NCBI RefSeq assembly: GCF_000209165.1
Contig: NC_009045.1
Span: 186,001-250,000 of the forward strand
Direction of reading: 5' to 3'
Length of the DNA stretch: 64,000 nucleotides
Source: Scheffersomyces stipitis CBS 6054
Taxonomy: Eukaryota; Ascomycota; Pichiomycetes; Serinales; Debaryomycetaceae
Positions 9,877 to 18,862 of the stretch are shown piece by piece. Within the stretch, counting starts at the first letter, position 1. Each line of letters starts with the position of its first letter. Under the pieces are notes generated by a model, which saw only the letters and a program-made list of their open reading frames with translations, was not told where the DNA came from and searched no databases. The translations under genes and the position numbers were made by a program.

Positions 9877-9883
9877 TGAGTCA
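9877..9883. promoter_or_regulatory. Gcn4 consensus site upstream of ILV5
   Basis: TGAGTCA, a perfect Gcn4 core, lies about 655 bp before the ILV5 ATG. ILV genes are classical general-amino-acid-control targets, so the site is plausible, although it is far from the TATA box. Confidence 0.45.
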
Positions 9884-10458
9884 GGAAGTTGGGGAAGGGC
9901 GAGCGGAGGTTGGGCTGAAAAGATAGCAATGACATACTAAGAGGGCCTGGAGTGATAGCTTGGTTTGGATAGAAAAAGTTGTTAGAATTTATTGCAAACT
10001 TACATGTCCGAAACAAATAGAAGCAGTCACAATGCTGATGGAATTACCTGAGAATCTCGATGTCTAGCGTATTATTCCCCGGCCAGATAGAGGAGATCAA
10101 AGTCTGGAAATAGTGAAAAAAGTGAAAAATTCGTGATTTGCCCTGTACATAATATTCGACGACGTGTGAAAAATTCCAAGTCATGTGACGCACGACGACC
10201 AAAGTCAACAAGTATACTTGGATGCAATGGGCACAGAAAGTGGCCCAAAGTTCGACGTACCTGTCAATAGCTTTTCTGGAGGGTTTCAATAGGCATTTCT
10301 TCGATTTTCTGCGGTCCGGATCTACCTAGTTCTGCTTTTGGTGTTCCCGTCGTCCGCAGCTCCTTTTCCGGACCTGTGTCGGCGAGTCTGCCTGCAGTCC
10401 GCCCATCCACCATACACCTATTACTCATTCGTCGAAATTTTTCACTTTCCCCAAGGTG

Positions 10459-10467
10459 TATATATAA
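10459..10467 (+). promoter_or_regulatory. TATA box of ILV5
   Basis: TATATATAA lies 80 bp before the ILV5 ATG, in line with a strongly expressed, regulated gene. Confidence 0.65.
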
Positions 10468-10538
10468 TGGGGGGAAGCCTGGGAGTTTGGAAAAAAAGGA
10501 ATTGACTCTTTTCCTCAACAATAGTATTCAATACAATA

Positions 10539-11738
10539 ATGTCCTTCAGAAGATCTTCCCTCCGTATGGCCAAGATGGCCTCTGCTGCTGCCTCCAAGCA
10601 GATTGCTTCTAAGAGAGCCATGTCTGCTTTGGCTTCTGCTGCTAAGCCTGTTGTTTCCAAGCAATCGATGGCCCCACTCGCTGTCCGTGGTATCAAGACC
10701 ATCAACTTTGGTGGCACTGAAGAAGTTGTCCATGAAAGAGCCGACTGGCCAAGAGAAAAGTTGTTGGAATACTTCAAGAACGACACCTTAGCCTTGATTG
10801 GTTACGGTTCTCAAGGTTACGGCCAAGGTTTGAACTTGAGAGACAACGGTTTGAACGTCATCATTGGTGTCAGAAAGAACGGTGCCTCTTGGAAGGCTGC
10901 CATTGAAGATGGCTGGGTTCCAGGTGAAAACTTGTTTGACGTCAACGAAGCTATTTCCAAGGGTACCTACATCATGAACTTGCTTTCTGATGCTGCTCAA
11001 TCTGAAACTTGGGCTTCTATCAAGCCTCAGCTTACCGAAGGCAAGACTTTGTACTTCTCTCACGGTTTCTCTCCAGTTTTCAAGGAATTGACCCATGTTG
11101 AACCTCCAACCAACATTGATGTTATCTTGGCTGCTCCAAAGGGTTCCGGTAGAACCGTCAGATCCTTGTTCAAGGAAGGTAGAGGTATCAACTCTTCTTA
11201 CGCTGTGTGGAACGACGTCACTGGTAAGGCCGAAGAAAAGGCTATTGCCTTGGCTGTTGCCATTGGTTCCGGTTACGTTTACCAAACCACTTTTGAAAGA
11301 GAAGTCAACTCTGACTTGTACGGTGAAAGAGGTTGTTTGATGGGTGGTATCCACGGTATGTTCTTGGCTCAATACGAAGTTTTGAGAGAAAACGGACACA
11401 CTCCATCTGAAGCTTTCAACGAAACTGTCGAAGAAGCCACCCAATCTTTGTACCCATTGATTGGTAAGTACGGTATGGACTACATGTACGATGCTTGTTC
11501 TACCACTGCCAGAAGAGGTGCTTTGGACTGGTACCCAAGATTCAAGGATGCCTTGAAGCCAGTCTTCAACGACTTGTACGAATCGGTCAAGAACGGTTCC
11601 GAAACTCAGAGATCCTTAGACTTCAACTCTCAACCTGACTACAGAGAAAAGTTGGAAGAAGAATTGCAAGTCATCAGAAACATGGAAATCTGGAGAGTTG
11701 GTAAGGAAGTCAGAAAGTTGCGTCCAGAAAACCAATAA
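10539..11738 (+). CDS. ILV5: Acetohydroxyacid (ketol-acid) reductoisomerase, mitochondrial
   Basis: Converts acetolactate or acetohydroxybutyrate to the dihydroxy acids in valine, leucine and isoleucine synthesis in the mitochondrial matrix; in yeast the protein also helps mtDNA stability. The 399-residue product starts with a Ser/Ala/Arg/Lys-rich presequence of about 45 residues that contains no acidic residue. The NADPH-binding fold follows with GYGSQGYGQGLNLRD, and the catalytic knotted domain includes the GERGCLMGGIHGM region and a SLYPLIGKYGMDYMYDACS segment. The length matches fungal Ilv5. Codon use is extremely biased towards preferred codons (TTG, GGT, AAG, TCT), signalling very high expression. 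No CTG codon is present. Confidence 0.98.
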   Translation: MSFRRSSLRMAKMASAAASKQIASKRAMSALASAAKPVVSKQSMAPLAVRGIKTINFGGTEEVVHERADWPREKLLEYFKNDTLALIGYGSQGYGQGLNLRDNGLNVIIGVRKNGASWKAAIEDGWVPGENLFDVNEAISKGTYIMNLLSDAAQSETWASIKPQLTEGKTLYFSHGFSPVFKELTHVEPPTNIDVILAAPKGSGRTVRSLFKEGRGINSSYAVWNDVTGKAEEKAIALAVAIGSGYVYQTTFEREVNSDLYGERGCLMGGIHGMFLAQYEVLRENGHTPSEAFNETVEEATQSLYPLIGKYGMDYMYDACSTTARRGALDWYPRFKDALKPVFNDLYESVKNGSETQRSLDFNSQPDYREKLEEELQVIRNMEIWRVGKEVRKLRPENQ

Positions 11739-12556
11739 GCCTACCATCTACGTGTATTTATTGCGACTAATGATGTTTCATGATAGTCTCGAATGACTTA
11801 ATGAGGTTCATTTACTACTAATATCACCATTTTCAATTCTCTCTTTTTATATATATTGATAACGTCTTTTACTGGCCTTGGTTACTCAAAACTCTATTAT
11901 TGCATATCGGAACACTCTGTTTGTTGAATAAACATGTTCTATAATCATAAAATCATCAATTGCGCTTGTAGGCTCGTAATCTTCAAGGGGTACAGGGATG
12001 AAAAATTCGAGATGAGCCCATAATATTCGGTGAGTGAATAAAAGGGGATGCCGAAAAATGGAAAAAAATCTAGACCATTCCGTGTATGTATTTCACCTGT
12101 CTTTGTTATGCGGTTATATGTCTGATGTGTAGGGCTATCGTAGTACATTCATCCGTAGTTCTAGATTGGATTGTGCTTATCTGAATAGACATGTCTAGGA
12201 ATTAGTGGAAGCTGAACTGTTAAAATTTTCATGGAAAAACAGTTTCAAATCTTTACCAGGCTTTGCCTTTGCTCAATTATCGATTGATATATTAATTTGA
12301 CCATATTTTTGTGCTCCTTCTGTCTTGATGGTCTGGATGGTCTGGATCATCGGTGTGTTTCCCCACATTATAAACTTTCATTGTATCACGTGATGATCTC
12401 TATTCACTCTCTTTTCCGGTTTATCTCATTGTGTATTTATCGCGTGACTTTCTCTAACTAGTTCCCCGGATCTGGCGATAATAGTAAGAATTGTTCACCC
12501 TGAATTGAAAATGTACGGAGTTTTTCTTATTTTCTCCTTCAGTAGATATCAGTGCA
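11739..12556. other. Intergenic region between ILV5 and RPS1
   Basis: About 820 bp, AT-rich. It holds a GATGGTCTG nonamer repeated in tandem near 12328 and an E-box in the RPS1-proximal half. No gene seen. Confidence 0.5.
12387..12392. promoter_or_regulatory. CACGTG box in the RPS1 promoter
   Basis: CACGTG within ATCACGTGAT, 165 bp before the RPS1 ATG. In Candida albicans, ribosomal protein genes are controlled by Tbf1 together with Cbf1, whose site is CACGTGA; this site fits that scheme. I did not find a clear Tbf1 core nearby. Confidence 0.55.
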
Positions 12557-13327
12557 ATGGCTGTTGGCAAAAACAAAAGATTATCTAAAGGCAAGAAAGG
12601 ATTGAAGAAGAAGATTATCGACCCTTTCACCAGAAAAGATTGGTTTGACATTAAGGCTCCATCGACGTTTGAGAACAGAAATGTTGGGAAGACTCTTATC
12701 AACAGATCGACTGGTATGAAGAATGCGGCTGATGGATTGAAAGGACGTATTGTGGAAGTTAATTTGGCAGATTTACAAGGATCGGAAGATCATTCGTACA
12801 GAAACGTCAAGTTGAGAGTTGACGAAGTTCAGGGTAAGAATCTTTTAACCAACTTCCATGGCTTGAGTTTTACTTCTGACAAGTTGAGATCTTTAGTCAG
12901 AAAATGGCAATCGTTGGTCGAAGCCAATGTGACTGTAAAGACAGCTGATGATTATGTCTTAAGAGTTTTTGCCCTCGCCTTCACCAAAAGACAGGCTAAC
13001 CAGGTCAAGAAGACAACGTATGCTCAGTCTTCGAAGTTGAGAGAAGTGAGAAAGAAGATGTCTGAGATCATGCAACGAGAAGTTTCTGCTGTGACATTGG
13101 CGCAGTTGACTTCTAAGTTGATTCCAGAGGTTATCGGCCGCGAGATTGAAAAGTCTACTCAGACCATTTTCCCGTTGCAGAATGTTCACATAAGAAAGGT
13201 CAAGGTGTTGAAGCAGCCCAAGTTTGACTTGGGAGCGTTATTGGCTTTACATGGTGAGAGTGGAGGTGAAGAAAAGGGCAGAAAGGTTAATACTGGGTTT
13301 AAGGACGTGGTTTTGGAATCCGTTTAG
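12557..13327 (+). CDS. RPS1: 40S ribosomal protein eS1 (S3A family)
   Basis: Component of the small cytoplasmic ribosomal subunit, located on the platform near the mRNA exit. The 256-residue product starts [15 protein letters not shown] and shows the conserved blocks [55 protein letters not shown] and [18 protein letters not shown]. Length matches yeast Rps1a/b. No intron is needed: the frame is continuous from the ATG. It is followed by the LAM-type gene in the same orientation 531 bp downstream. Confidence 0.97.
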   Translation: MAVGKNKRLSKGKKGLKKKIIDPFTRKDWFDIKAPSTFENRNVGKTLINRSTGMKNAADGLKGRIVEVNLADLQGSEDHSYRNVKLRVDEVQGKNLLTNFHGLSFTSDKLRSLVRKWQSLVEANVTVKTADDYVLRVFALAFTKRQANQVKKTTYAQSSKLREVRKKMSEIMQREVSAVTLAQLTSKLIPEVIGREIEKSTQTIFPLQNVHIRKVKVLKQPKFDLGALLALHGESGGEEKGRKVNTGFKDVVLESV

Positions 13328-13858
13328 GATTGGAAAAGGAGAGAATAGCTCTATGGTAGTATTTCTTTATATGGTTAAGTGGTTTATCTAATGTATGGTT
13401 GAAGAGGCTAGAGTAGTGTAGCGAGAAGCAAAATGAGAAATAGCGAGAAATAGTGAGAAATAGCGAGAACGGATGGCAAAGATCGATTTAGGACAAAGTT
13501 AACAGTGACAACTAGAATAATTAGAAAGGTGAACAGTGGACTCACAGAACAGCAGTATGTGTGAAAACAGCACAGTGTGACAATACCTCTTCTACAGTCT
13601 CGTATCCTCTCCTGAAACCAAATCGTATCCTTCCCGACCCTCGTATCTTTTAAGAGCTCTCTCTAAAAATTAGGGAGACATCCTGCGTTTTCTCGTCATC
13701 TCTCGCTATCTCTTTTTTTCCGCCACCTCCGCTCCGTCGTCGTACCGGCGTCTTAATCAAGCCTTCGTACCGATGGCCTTGATCTGTTTAATTTCTATTA
13801 TTTTCGTTCTGCCAATTGGCAACTTCTACCATCTCTACATTATAAAAGCGCTTCCATA
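13328..13858. other. Intergenic region with a short tandem repeat
   Basis: 531 bp between RPS1 and the LAM-type gene. A 10-bp unit (TAGYGAGAAA) is repeated about 3.5 times at 13434-13470. The proximal part is pyrimidine-rich and ends with TATAAAAG at about 13841, only about 18 bp before the ATG. No further gene seen. Confidence 0.5.
13434..13470. repeat. Minisatellite, 10-bp unit TAGYGAGAAA
   Basis: Three adjacent decamers plus a partial copy, differing at one position (C or T). It lies in the RPS1 3' flank about 110 bp after the stop codon. Confidence 0.7.
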
Positions 13859-16810
13859 ATGGATATCGACGATGACGACGATGCCTGGTCGTACTCGTTT
13901 CCGCCGTCTACCGAATCATTAGTACTACCAGCAAATAGCTCTACTTCTAGAGCAAACAATTCTAACGGAGGTTCATATTCTAATCCTAATTCTAAAACAA
14001 AACTCAACTCCAACTCCGAAAATTCCACAGTACAACCCAATTCAACTCGAGAAGGAAGTCAAGACTCCCAAGGTACAAGTCTCACATCCACTTCAGGAAA
14101 TGGTGTCGTCTTGTCGAATAAGAACAACTACAACACAGCCACTATGGGCCGTCTGGCCAGTCTCAAGTACGGGGACGATGAAATTACAGAAAATTCAAAT
14201 CCCGATGCTGTAAATTCTAATTTGGATGTTCGCAATTCTTTAATCGATTCCAATAATGGCTCTTCAGCAACACTCGACGTGAAGCCAGAACCCGTCGATG
14301 CAAATTTGGTCGTAAATGCTGCAAAAAAGACAACTAACTTCGGCGAAAGTCTCTCCGTTAACGGTGGACTGGAAAATGATGATACTGGCTCGCTTGTCTC
14401 GTCGGCATCGCTGGAGAGGACTGGGCTTAAGACTCTTCATAAGAGGAGAATTCAGGCTTTTCTGCCCAATTCTAAGGCTTCTTCGCTATCCTCGCTTAGT
14501 CTACAGCCTGGATTCGTCCAGAAAGCTTCTCCAGCAAATCCTCAGGCAACGATAGAAGATGCTGAGTCATTTATATCGAAAAAGAGTGAGTCTTCCAATG
14601 CCTTATTTGAAGAGACATTACAATCTCATAATAGCACCGTAGCAGCAGCTCAAGCAGCAGCTCAAGCAGCAAAAGCAGCAGCTGTTTCTTCCTCTGTCGC
14701 TTCTCCAGGAAGAAATGGCTTCTTTCTGAACGTCAAAATCTCCATTGGATATGGAGACAAGACACCATTGGATAACGATATATTGAAGAGTCCAAAATCA
14801 GCAGATGACGCCGAAGTACCTTCACCAAAAGTCATTGCCTACAGAAAATCTAAACGTGTATTAAGCGAGGGCAATTTTGACTCAATCATGGAGTCTCCTC
14901 CCGAGTTGAAAGAGAAATTCGACAGCCGTCTCTATTTGGATGAGTTCTTCAAAGATACTCAATACAGATACGCGACTATGAAGAGAAATACCGACTTCCA
15001 CCAATTATTCCACTCGTTGGACTTGACTGATAGGCTTGTAGACGATTTCTCGTGTGCTCTTAGTAGAGAAATCTTGCTCCAAGGAAGATTATATGTTAGT
15101 GAGAATAACATATGTTTCAATTCCAATTTGCTAGGATGGGTTACAAACTTGGTTATTCCAATGGAAGAAATTACCCACTTTGAAAAAAGGGCAACAGCAG
15201 GTTTGTTCCCTAATGGTATCACAATCGAAACTGCTGAGGCCAAGCATGTGTTTGCTAGTTTCCTTTCAAGAGACCAGACGTTTGAGTTCATGAAGACCAT
15301 ACGGGAAGAAACTACGGGTAGACCTCTCGAGTCAGAAGACCTGGCTAATGAGAAAGTCGGGCAAGCACTTGTAGTACGAGAAAATGATCAATCTTCGGAA
15401 ATTCAGTACTCTGAGATGGGAGAAGAGTCTCCTGGAATCTCGTCCTATATAATGTCCATTGATGGGGACGATGAAGTGGAAGATATGGATGAAGATGACG
15501 AAGATGACGAGGATAATGAAGGATCTATAGAAACAAGTAAAACATTTGCATCTCTGAAGAGAAAATCGATACCTTCTGGAGATGGACTACGCGTGAAAGT
15601 GTTGAAGTTCAAAGACGATTCCAACTACAAGAATATGGGACCAGATACACATGCTCCTACAGAAGAGAAGTCTGTAGAGAGAGATAAGGAAGAAAAGGAG
15701 TTGTTCGAAGAAATTATCGATGCTCCTTTAGGTGTTGTTTTCGAGATTCTCTTTGGCTCTAATACAACTTTCCATAGACGATTTTTGGAGACTCATGATG
15801 GCTCGGAGTTGTCTCAGTACGACAAATTCCATCCCCTGGAGGATGATCCTACAAAGCTTGAAAGAACTTACACCTATCGGAGAGCGTTGGAGTATTCTAT
15901 TGGTCCTAAATCCACGATGTGTGTGGTAAGTGAAACAATAGAACATCTCAACTTTGCTGATTATATAGTTGTGGTGACGAACACTGCTACTCCAGATGTA
16001 CCACTGGGCAACTCTTTCTCGGTTAGAACCCGTTATGTAATGACGTGGGGACCGCAAAATAAAACTAATTTGCGAATCTCCTACTATATCCATTGGACAG
16101 CCAGATCGTGGATTAAGGGAGTCATAGAAAGACTGTCACATTCGGGTCAGTTTGCATTTTTTAAGGATCTACTTGTGGACCTTAAGCAAGAAATTAAGTC
16201 CACAACTTACTATGTGGAAGGACAAGAAATTGCTGCACCAAAGACAGCGGAAGTTGTAGAGGAAAAGGCCCTAACAAAGCCAGTTGTGCCAAAGGTCAAG
16301 AAAGCAAAGATCAAGCCAGTAGAGAAGAAGTTCTCGTACAACGAGTTTATCAGGAACAATATTGTTTCCGTTTGCTATCTTATCTTGTCATTCTTCATTA
16401 TAGTCCTATTCTTGCAGTTGCGGATGTTCATGGTTATAAACGAAACAAACGAGCTTATCAAGAACCATCTTGTGATTAATACGCGGCTTGTGTATGTGGT
16501 CAATGCCCTTCTCAATGATAAGAATGGTAACAAGAAGTATGACGAACGGTTTGGACAGGCAGAGCAACAGCAAGGACAACTTTGGGACTGGGTAAAGAAG
16601 AAGTACGGCAAGGAGTTAAGTCCGATCGAGAAAATCGAGTACTTGACTTACCAGATAGGAGCCTTGTATCAAGACAAGGACGAGTCCAGTAGTCCCTTTG
16701 CCAGGTTTGAAGAGCGTATCCAGGACATCAAGCTGCTGGTGAAGGAGTTTAACTACGAGGACTATCTCAATGTTGAGGGGGTCAAGAGTGCAATTGAGAA
16801 TCTCATCTAA
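13859..16810 (+). CDS. GRAM + VASt (StART-like) sterol-transfer protein of the Lam/Ltc family
   Basis: Expected to move ergosterol at ER contact sites with the plasma membrane, mitochondria or vacuole. The 983-residue protein has a long Asn/Ser-rich N-terminal half with an Ala/Gln repeat (residues ~261-280), a GRAM domain (~370-480, including GRLYVSENNICFNSNLLGW), an acidic linker, one VASt domain (~615-780, including APLGVVFEILFG and WTARSWIKGVIE), a Lys-rich segment, one transmembrane helix (~835-858) and a C-terminal tail. A single VASt domain fits Lam5/Lam6 or Sip3-like proteins better than the double-domain Ysp2/Lam4. The protein is longer than Lam6. Several CTG codons lie in non-conserved positions. 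It is convergent with the next gene. Confidence 0.88.
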   Translation: MDIDDDDDAWSYSFPPSTESLVLPANSSTSRANNSNGGSYSNPNSKTKLNSNSENSTVQPNSTREGSQDSQGTSLTSTSGNGVVLSNKNNYNTATMGRLASLKYGDDEITENSNPDAVNSNLDVRNSLIDSNNGSSATLDVKPEPVDANLVVNAAKKTTNFGESLSVNGGLENDDTGSLVSSASLERTGLKTLHKRRIQAFLPNSKASSLSSLSLQPGFVQKASPANPQATIEDAESFISKKSESSNALFEETLQSHNSTVAAAQAAAQAAKAAAVSSSVASPGRNGFFLNVKISIGYGDKTPLDNDILKSPKSADDAEVPSPKVIAYRKSKRVLSEGNFDSIMESPPELKEKFDSRLYLDEFFKDTQYRYATMKRNTDFHQLFHSLDLTDRLVDDFSCALSREILLQGRLYVSENNICFNSNLLGWVTNLVIPMEEITHFEKRATAGLFPNGITIETAEAKHVFASFLSRDQTFEFMKTIREETTGRPLESEDLANEKVGQALVVRENDQSSEIQYSEMGEESPGISSYIMSIDGDDEVEDMDEDDEDDEDNEGSIETSKTFASLKRKSIPSGDGLRVKVLKFKDDSNYKNMGPDTHAPTEEKSVERDKEEKELFEEIIDAPLGVVFEILFGSNTTFHRRFLETHDGSELSQYDKFHPLEDDPTKLERTYTYRRALEYSIGPKSTMCVVSETIEHLNFADYIVVVTNTATPDVPLGNSFSVRTRYVMTWGPQNKTNLRISYYIHWTARSWIKGVIERLSHSGQFAFFKDLLVDLKQEIKSTTYYVEGQEIAAPKTAEVVEEKALTKPVVPKVKKAKIKPVEKKFSYNEFIRNNIVSVCYLILSFFIIVLFLQLRMFMVINETNELIKNHLVINTRLVYVVNALLNDKNGNKKYDERFGQAEQQQGQLWDWVKKKYGKELSPIEKIEYLTYQIGALYQDKDESSSPFARFEERIQDIKLLVKEFNYEDYLNVEGVKSAIENLI

Positions 16811-17077
16811 CTAATGATTAAAATCAATAATGAATTTATATAAAATTTATAATGAAAAGGGTGCTAAAACTATATGTACATTATTATCTAGCTATTTACA
16901 AAGTAATTACAAAGTGGTGTAGTGTTAAAGTGGCAAAGTAGTATACTAGGTGGTTAAGTAGTAGCACACTAGTATGGTGAAGTTGTTTAACTGAAGCAGT
17001 ATAAATGAAGTGGATCAGTGTTATTGTTGAGTGCTGCAGTTTGAATTATTGTTGAAGTTGTTATCGTACCCCATCTA

Positions 17078-18157
17078 CTAACACACTCTGAGCTCGCTGT
17101 CGATATCTTCAGCTTCGAACCTCTCTATGACGTCTACGTTCTCAATAGTGTGCACTATGATTTTGTCATTGTCTTCGTTCAACTCAAAGATGAAGATACC
17201 AGAAATGACTCTTTCTAGCTTCTTGTTCTCTTTGGTGAGACCAATAAGAGCAGCTGGAAGTCGAGCTAAAGTGGATGTGATTGATGGTAATGTTTTCGAA
17301 ATTCCGCCAGGCGAATCCTGTTCCCTGAGGATTTTCATAGTGTCTAGCTTTGACCAACGGTGAGCACCGAGTTTTGCGGCTGAAGTCAGCTGGAAGTTCT
17401 CTTCCACGTTTGTTCCATCATCTTTGACACTCTCCTGGAGATCATTAGAAAGATGGAAGCATCCTTCAGAACATGTAGACCACCTCACGTGAATCTTGGT
17501 AGTATCAGCATAAACAGCCCAGGGATCCGGCAGTGTCGACACACGGATTTGCTGGATATGAAGCTGCACTTTCGGACTTAGCACTACAGAAGTCATGAAC
17601 AATTGGATGGCCTTACATGTGGCATAGTAGGTGACATGGCCCTTGAGGTTGGGCAAGTAGGCATTGAACTCGTCAAAGTGCAGAGGACAGATGCGAAGCG
17701 ATATCTCAGGAGATATTATCGATTTTGGAAGCAGCTTCCCGAGGATGTTAGGAACTAGCTTTTTGATCTCTTCGATCATTGTACCAATATTTGCCTTTCT
17801 TTGAAGCTCTTTTCTGGTCTCGGGATCGAGCTCTACGTCCTTTTCGTAGTCAGAAAAGTTTCTTGAAGATTTTTCAAATCTGTAGATTGCGGAATACTTG
17901 GAAATGACAGGGTGGCTTATCATTACCGTGTCTACTTTGTCTACTGTGTTGGGGATCCCGACCGAAATTAGCTTCGAATTGCTGCCATTCTCGAAGACTC
18001 TTGTCGTATATGATGAAGTTGCAGTTGAAGAGGATAGAATGGGTGCTATACGAACTATACGAGCGATCCGAGCGCTCTGGATGTGCAGACTTCGCCATAA
18101 GACTAGCGTGCCACTGTGCAATGGCATTTTGGAGACACTCGTGTATTCCAATCGCAT
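17078..18157 (-). CDS. Uncharacterised protein, probably mitochondrial
   Basis: I cannot name this family. The frame opens further upstream but only with a non-ATG codon; the first ATGs are at 18157 (359 residues) and 18127 (349 residues). From the second ATG, the N-terminus (MPLHSGTLVLWRSLHIQSAR...) is rich in Arg, Ser and hydrophobic residues and free of acids, a typical mitochondrial presequence. The middle (~residues 85-250) looks globular with regular hydrophobic spacing and a VTYYATCKAIQLFMTSVVLSPKVQLHIQ-like block, reported here only as an impression, and a conserved-looking IRVSTLPDPWAVYADTTKIHV core. The C-terminus ends in an acidic stretch. There are no transmembrane segments. It is convergent with the LAM-type gene and in tandem with the Aip5-like gene. 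Confidence 0.75.
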   Translation of the reverse strand: MRLEYTSVSKMPLHSGTLVLWRSLHIQSARIARIVRIAPILSSSTATSSYTTRVFENGSNSKLISVGIPNTVDKVDTVMISHPVISKYSAIYRFEKSSRNFSDYEKDVELDPETRKELQRKANIGTMIEEIKKLVPNILGKLLPKSIISPEISLRICPLHFDEFNAYLPNLKGHVTYYATCKAIQLFMTSVVLSPKVQLHIQQIRVSTLPDPWAVYADTTKIHVRWSTCSEGCFHLSNDLQESVKDDGTNVEENFQLTSAAKLGAHRWSKLDTMKILREQDSPGGISKTLPSITSTLARLPAALIGLTKENKKLERVISGIFIFELNEDNDKIIVHTIENVDVIERFEAEDIDSELRVC

Positions 18158-18832
18158 ATCGTGGTGATTTGGGGAGATAGCGAGGAAGAGTTGTAGAATC
18201 AAATTATGATTAGGAGTTTGTACTGTAGATATGGTTAACAAGGCGAGATCAGTGCGACTCCTTAACTATGGGATTTTAACTATGCGACTATGAGACTGGC
18301 CAAGTATGGAGAATTATATTTGGATTTACCAGATTCCTAACTTTTCAGAAGTTGGGTAAGACGGTATTTCCATAGAACTGTATATCTTCATACCAAGCTG
18401 GCACATTTTAAGGTTATACAAAACATCTGGTGACTACATATTTGACAAAGTGAGTTTCTGGCACTACAGGCTATTTCTAAACCGTGCTAGGTGCCTTTGC
18501 GAATTTATAAGGTATCATCTTAGTTTTAGGTAATATCAACTGGGTGTTATAACCTTTGGGGGCCACCAATCTTTCGGTATAGCGAAGAGGAAGATTTATG
18601 TACTATTAGTAAAAAAGTTAGATTTTGATCATACCGTTTACTAAGAAAGGGGTGCCAATCTGTAGTTACATTAAAAGAAGGCATCAAACACTTATTTCCG
18701 ATTCTAAGTATCTCTCGGATCTGAGGTCCTACAATCCAATACGATTCAATCGCTATATTGGCTAAACTATTCTAGCAAGCCATTCGATACACGTCTTGAC
18801 GCTATACTTCCTACTTAATCTCAAGGAACTTC
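18158..18832. other. Intergenic region downstream of the Aip5-like gene
   Basis: About 675 bp between two minus-strand genes. Apart from the hairpin at its right end it holds no recognisable element or ORF. Confidence 0.5.
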
Positions 18833-18862
18833 TTATAATGTCTCATAAAGAAGTTCCTTGAG
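18820..18862 (-). repeat. Perfect 15-bp inverted repeat spanning the stop codon of the Aip5-like gene
   Basis: The arms are CTCAAGGAACTTCTT (18820-18834) and its exact reverse complement (18848-18862), separated by 13 nt. On the minus-strand transcript the first arm encodes the KELL part of the C-terminus, the loop codes for YETL, and the TAA stop lies at the start of the second arm. A 15-bp uninterrupted stem with so short a loop is not expected by chance in 64 kb. Confidence 0.85.

Larger units (their letters stand above)
9192..10538. other. Intergenic region and ILV5 promoter
   Basis: About 1.35 kb. From left to right: two CACGTG E-boxes (9397-9426), a CTTT-rich run near 9648, a cluster of dyads (9718-9790), a perfect Gcn4 site (9877-9883), scattered CCGG half-sites near 10315 and 10369, and the ILV5 TATA box. 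No RNA gene or additional ORF is supported. Confidence 0.55.
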
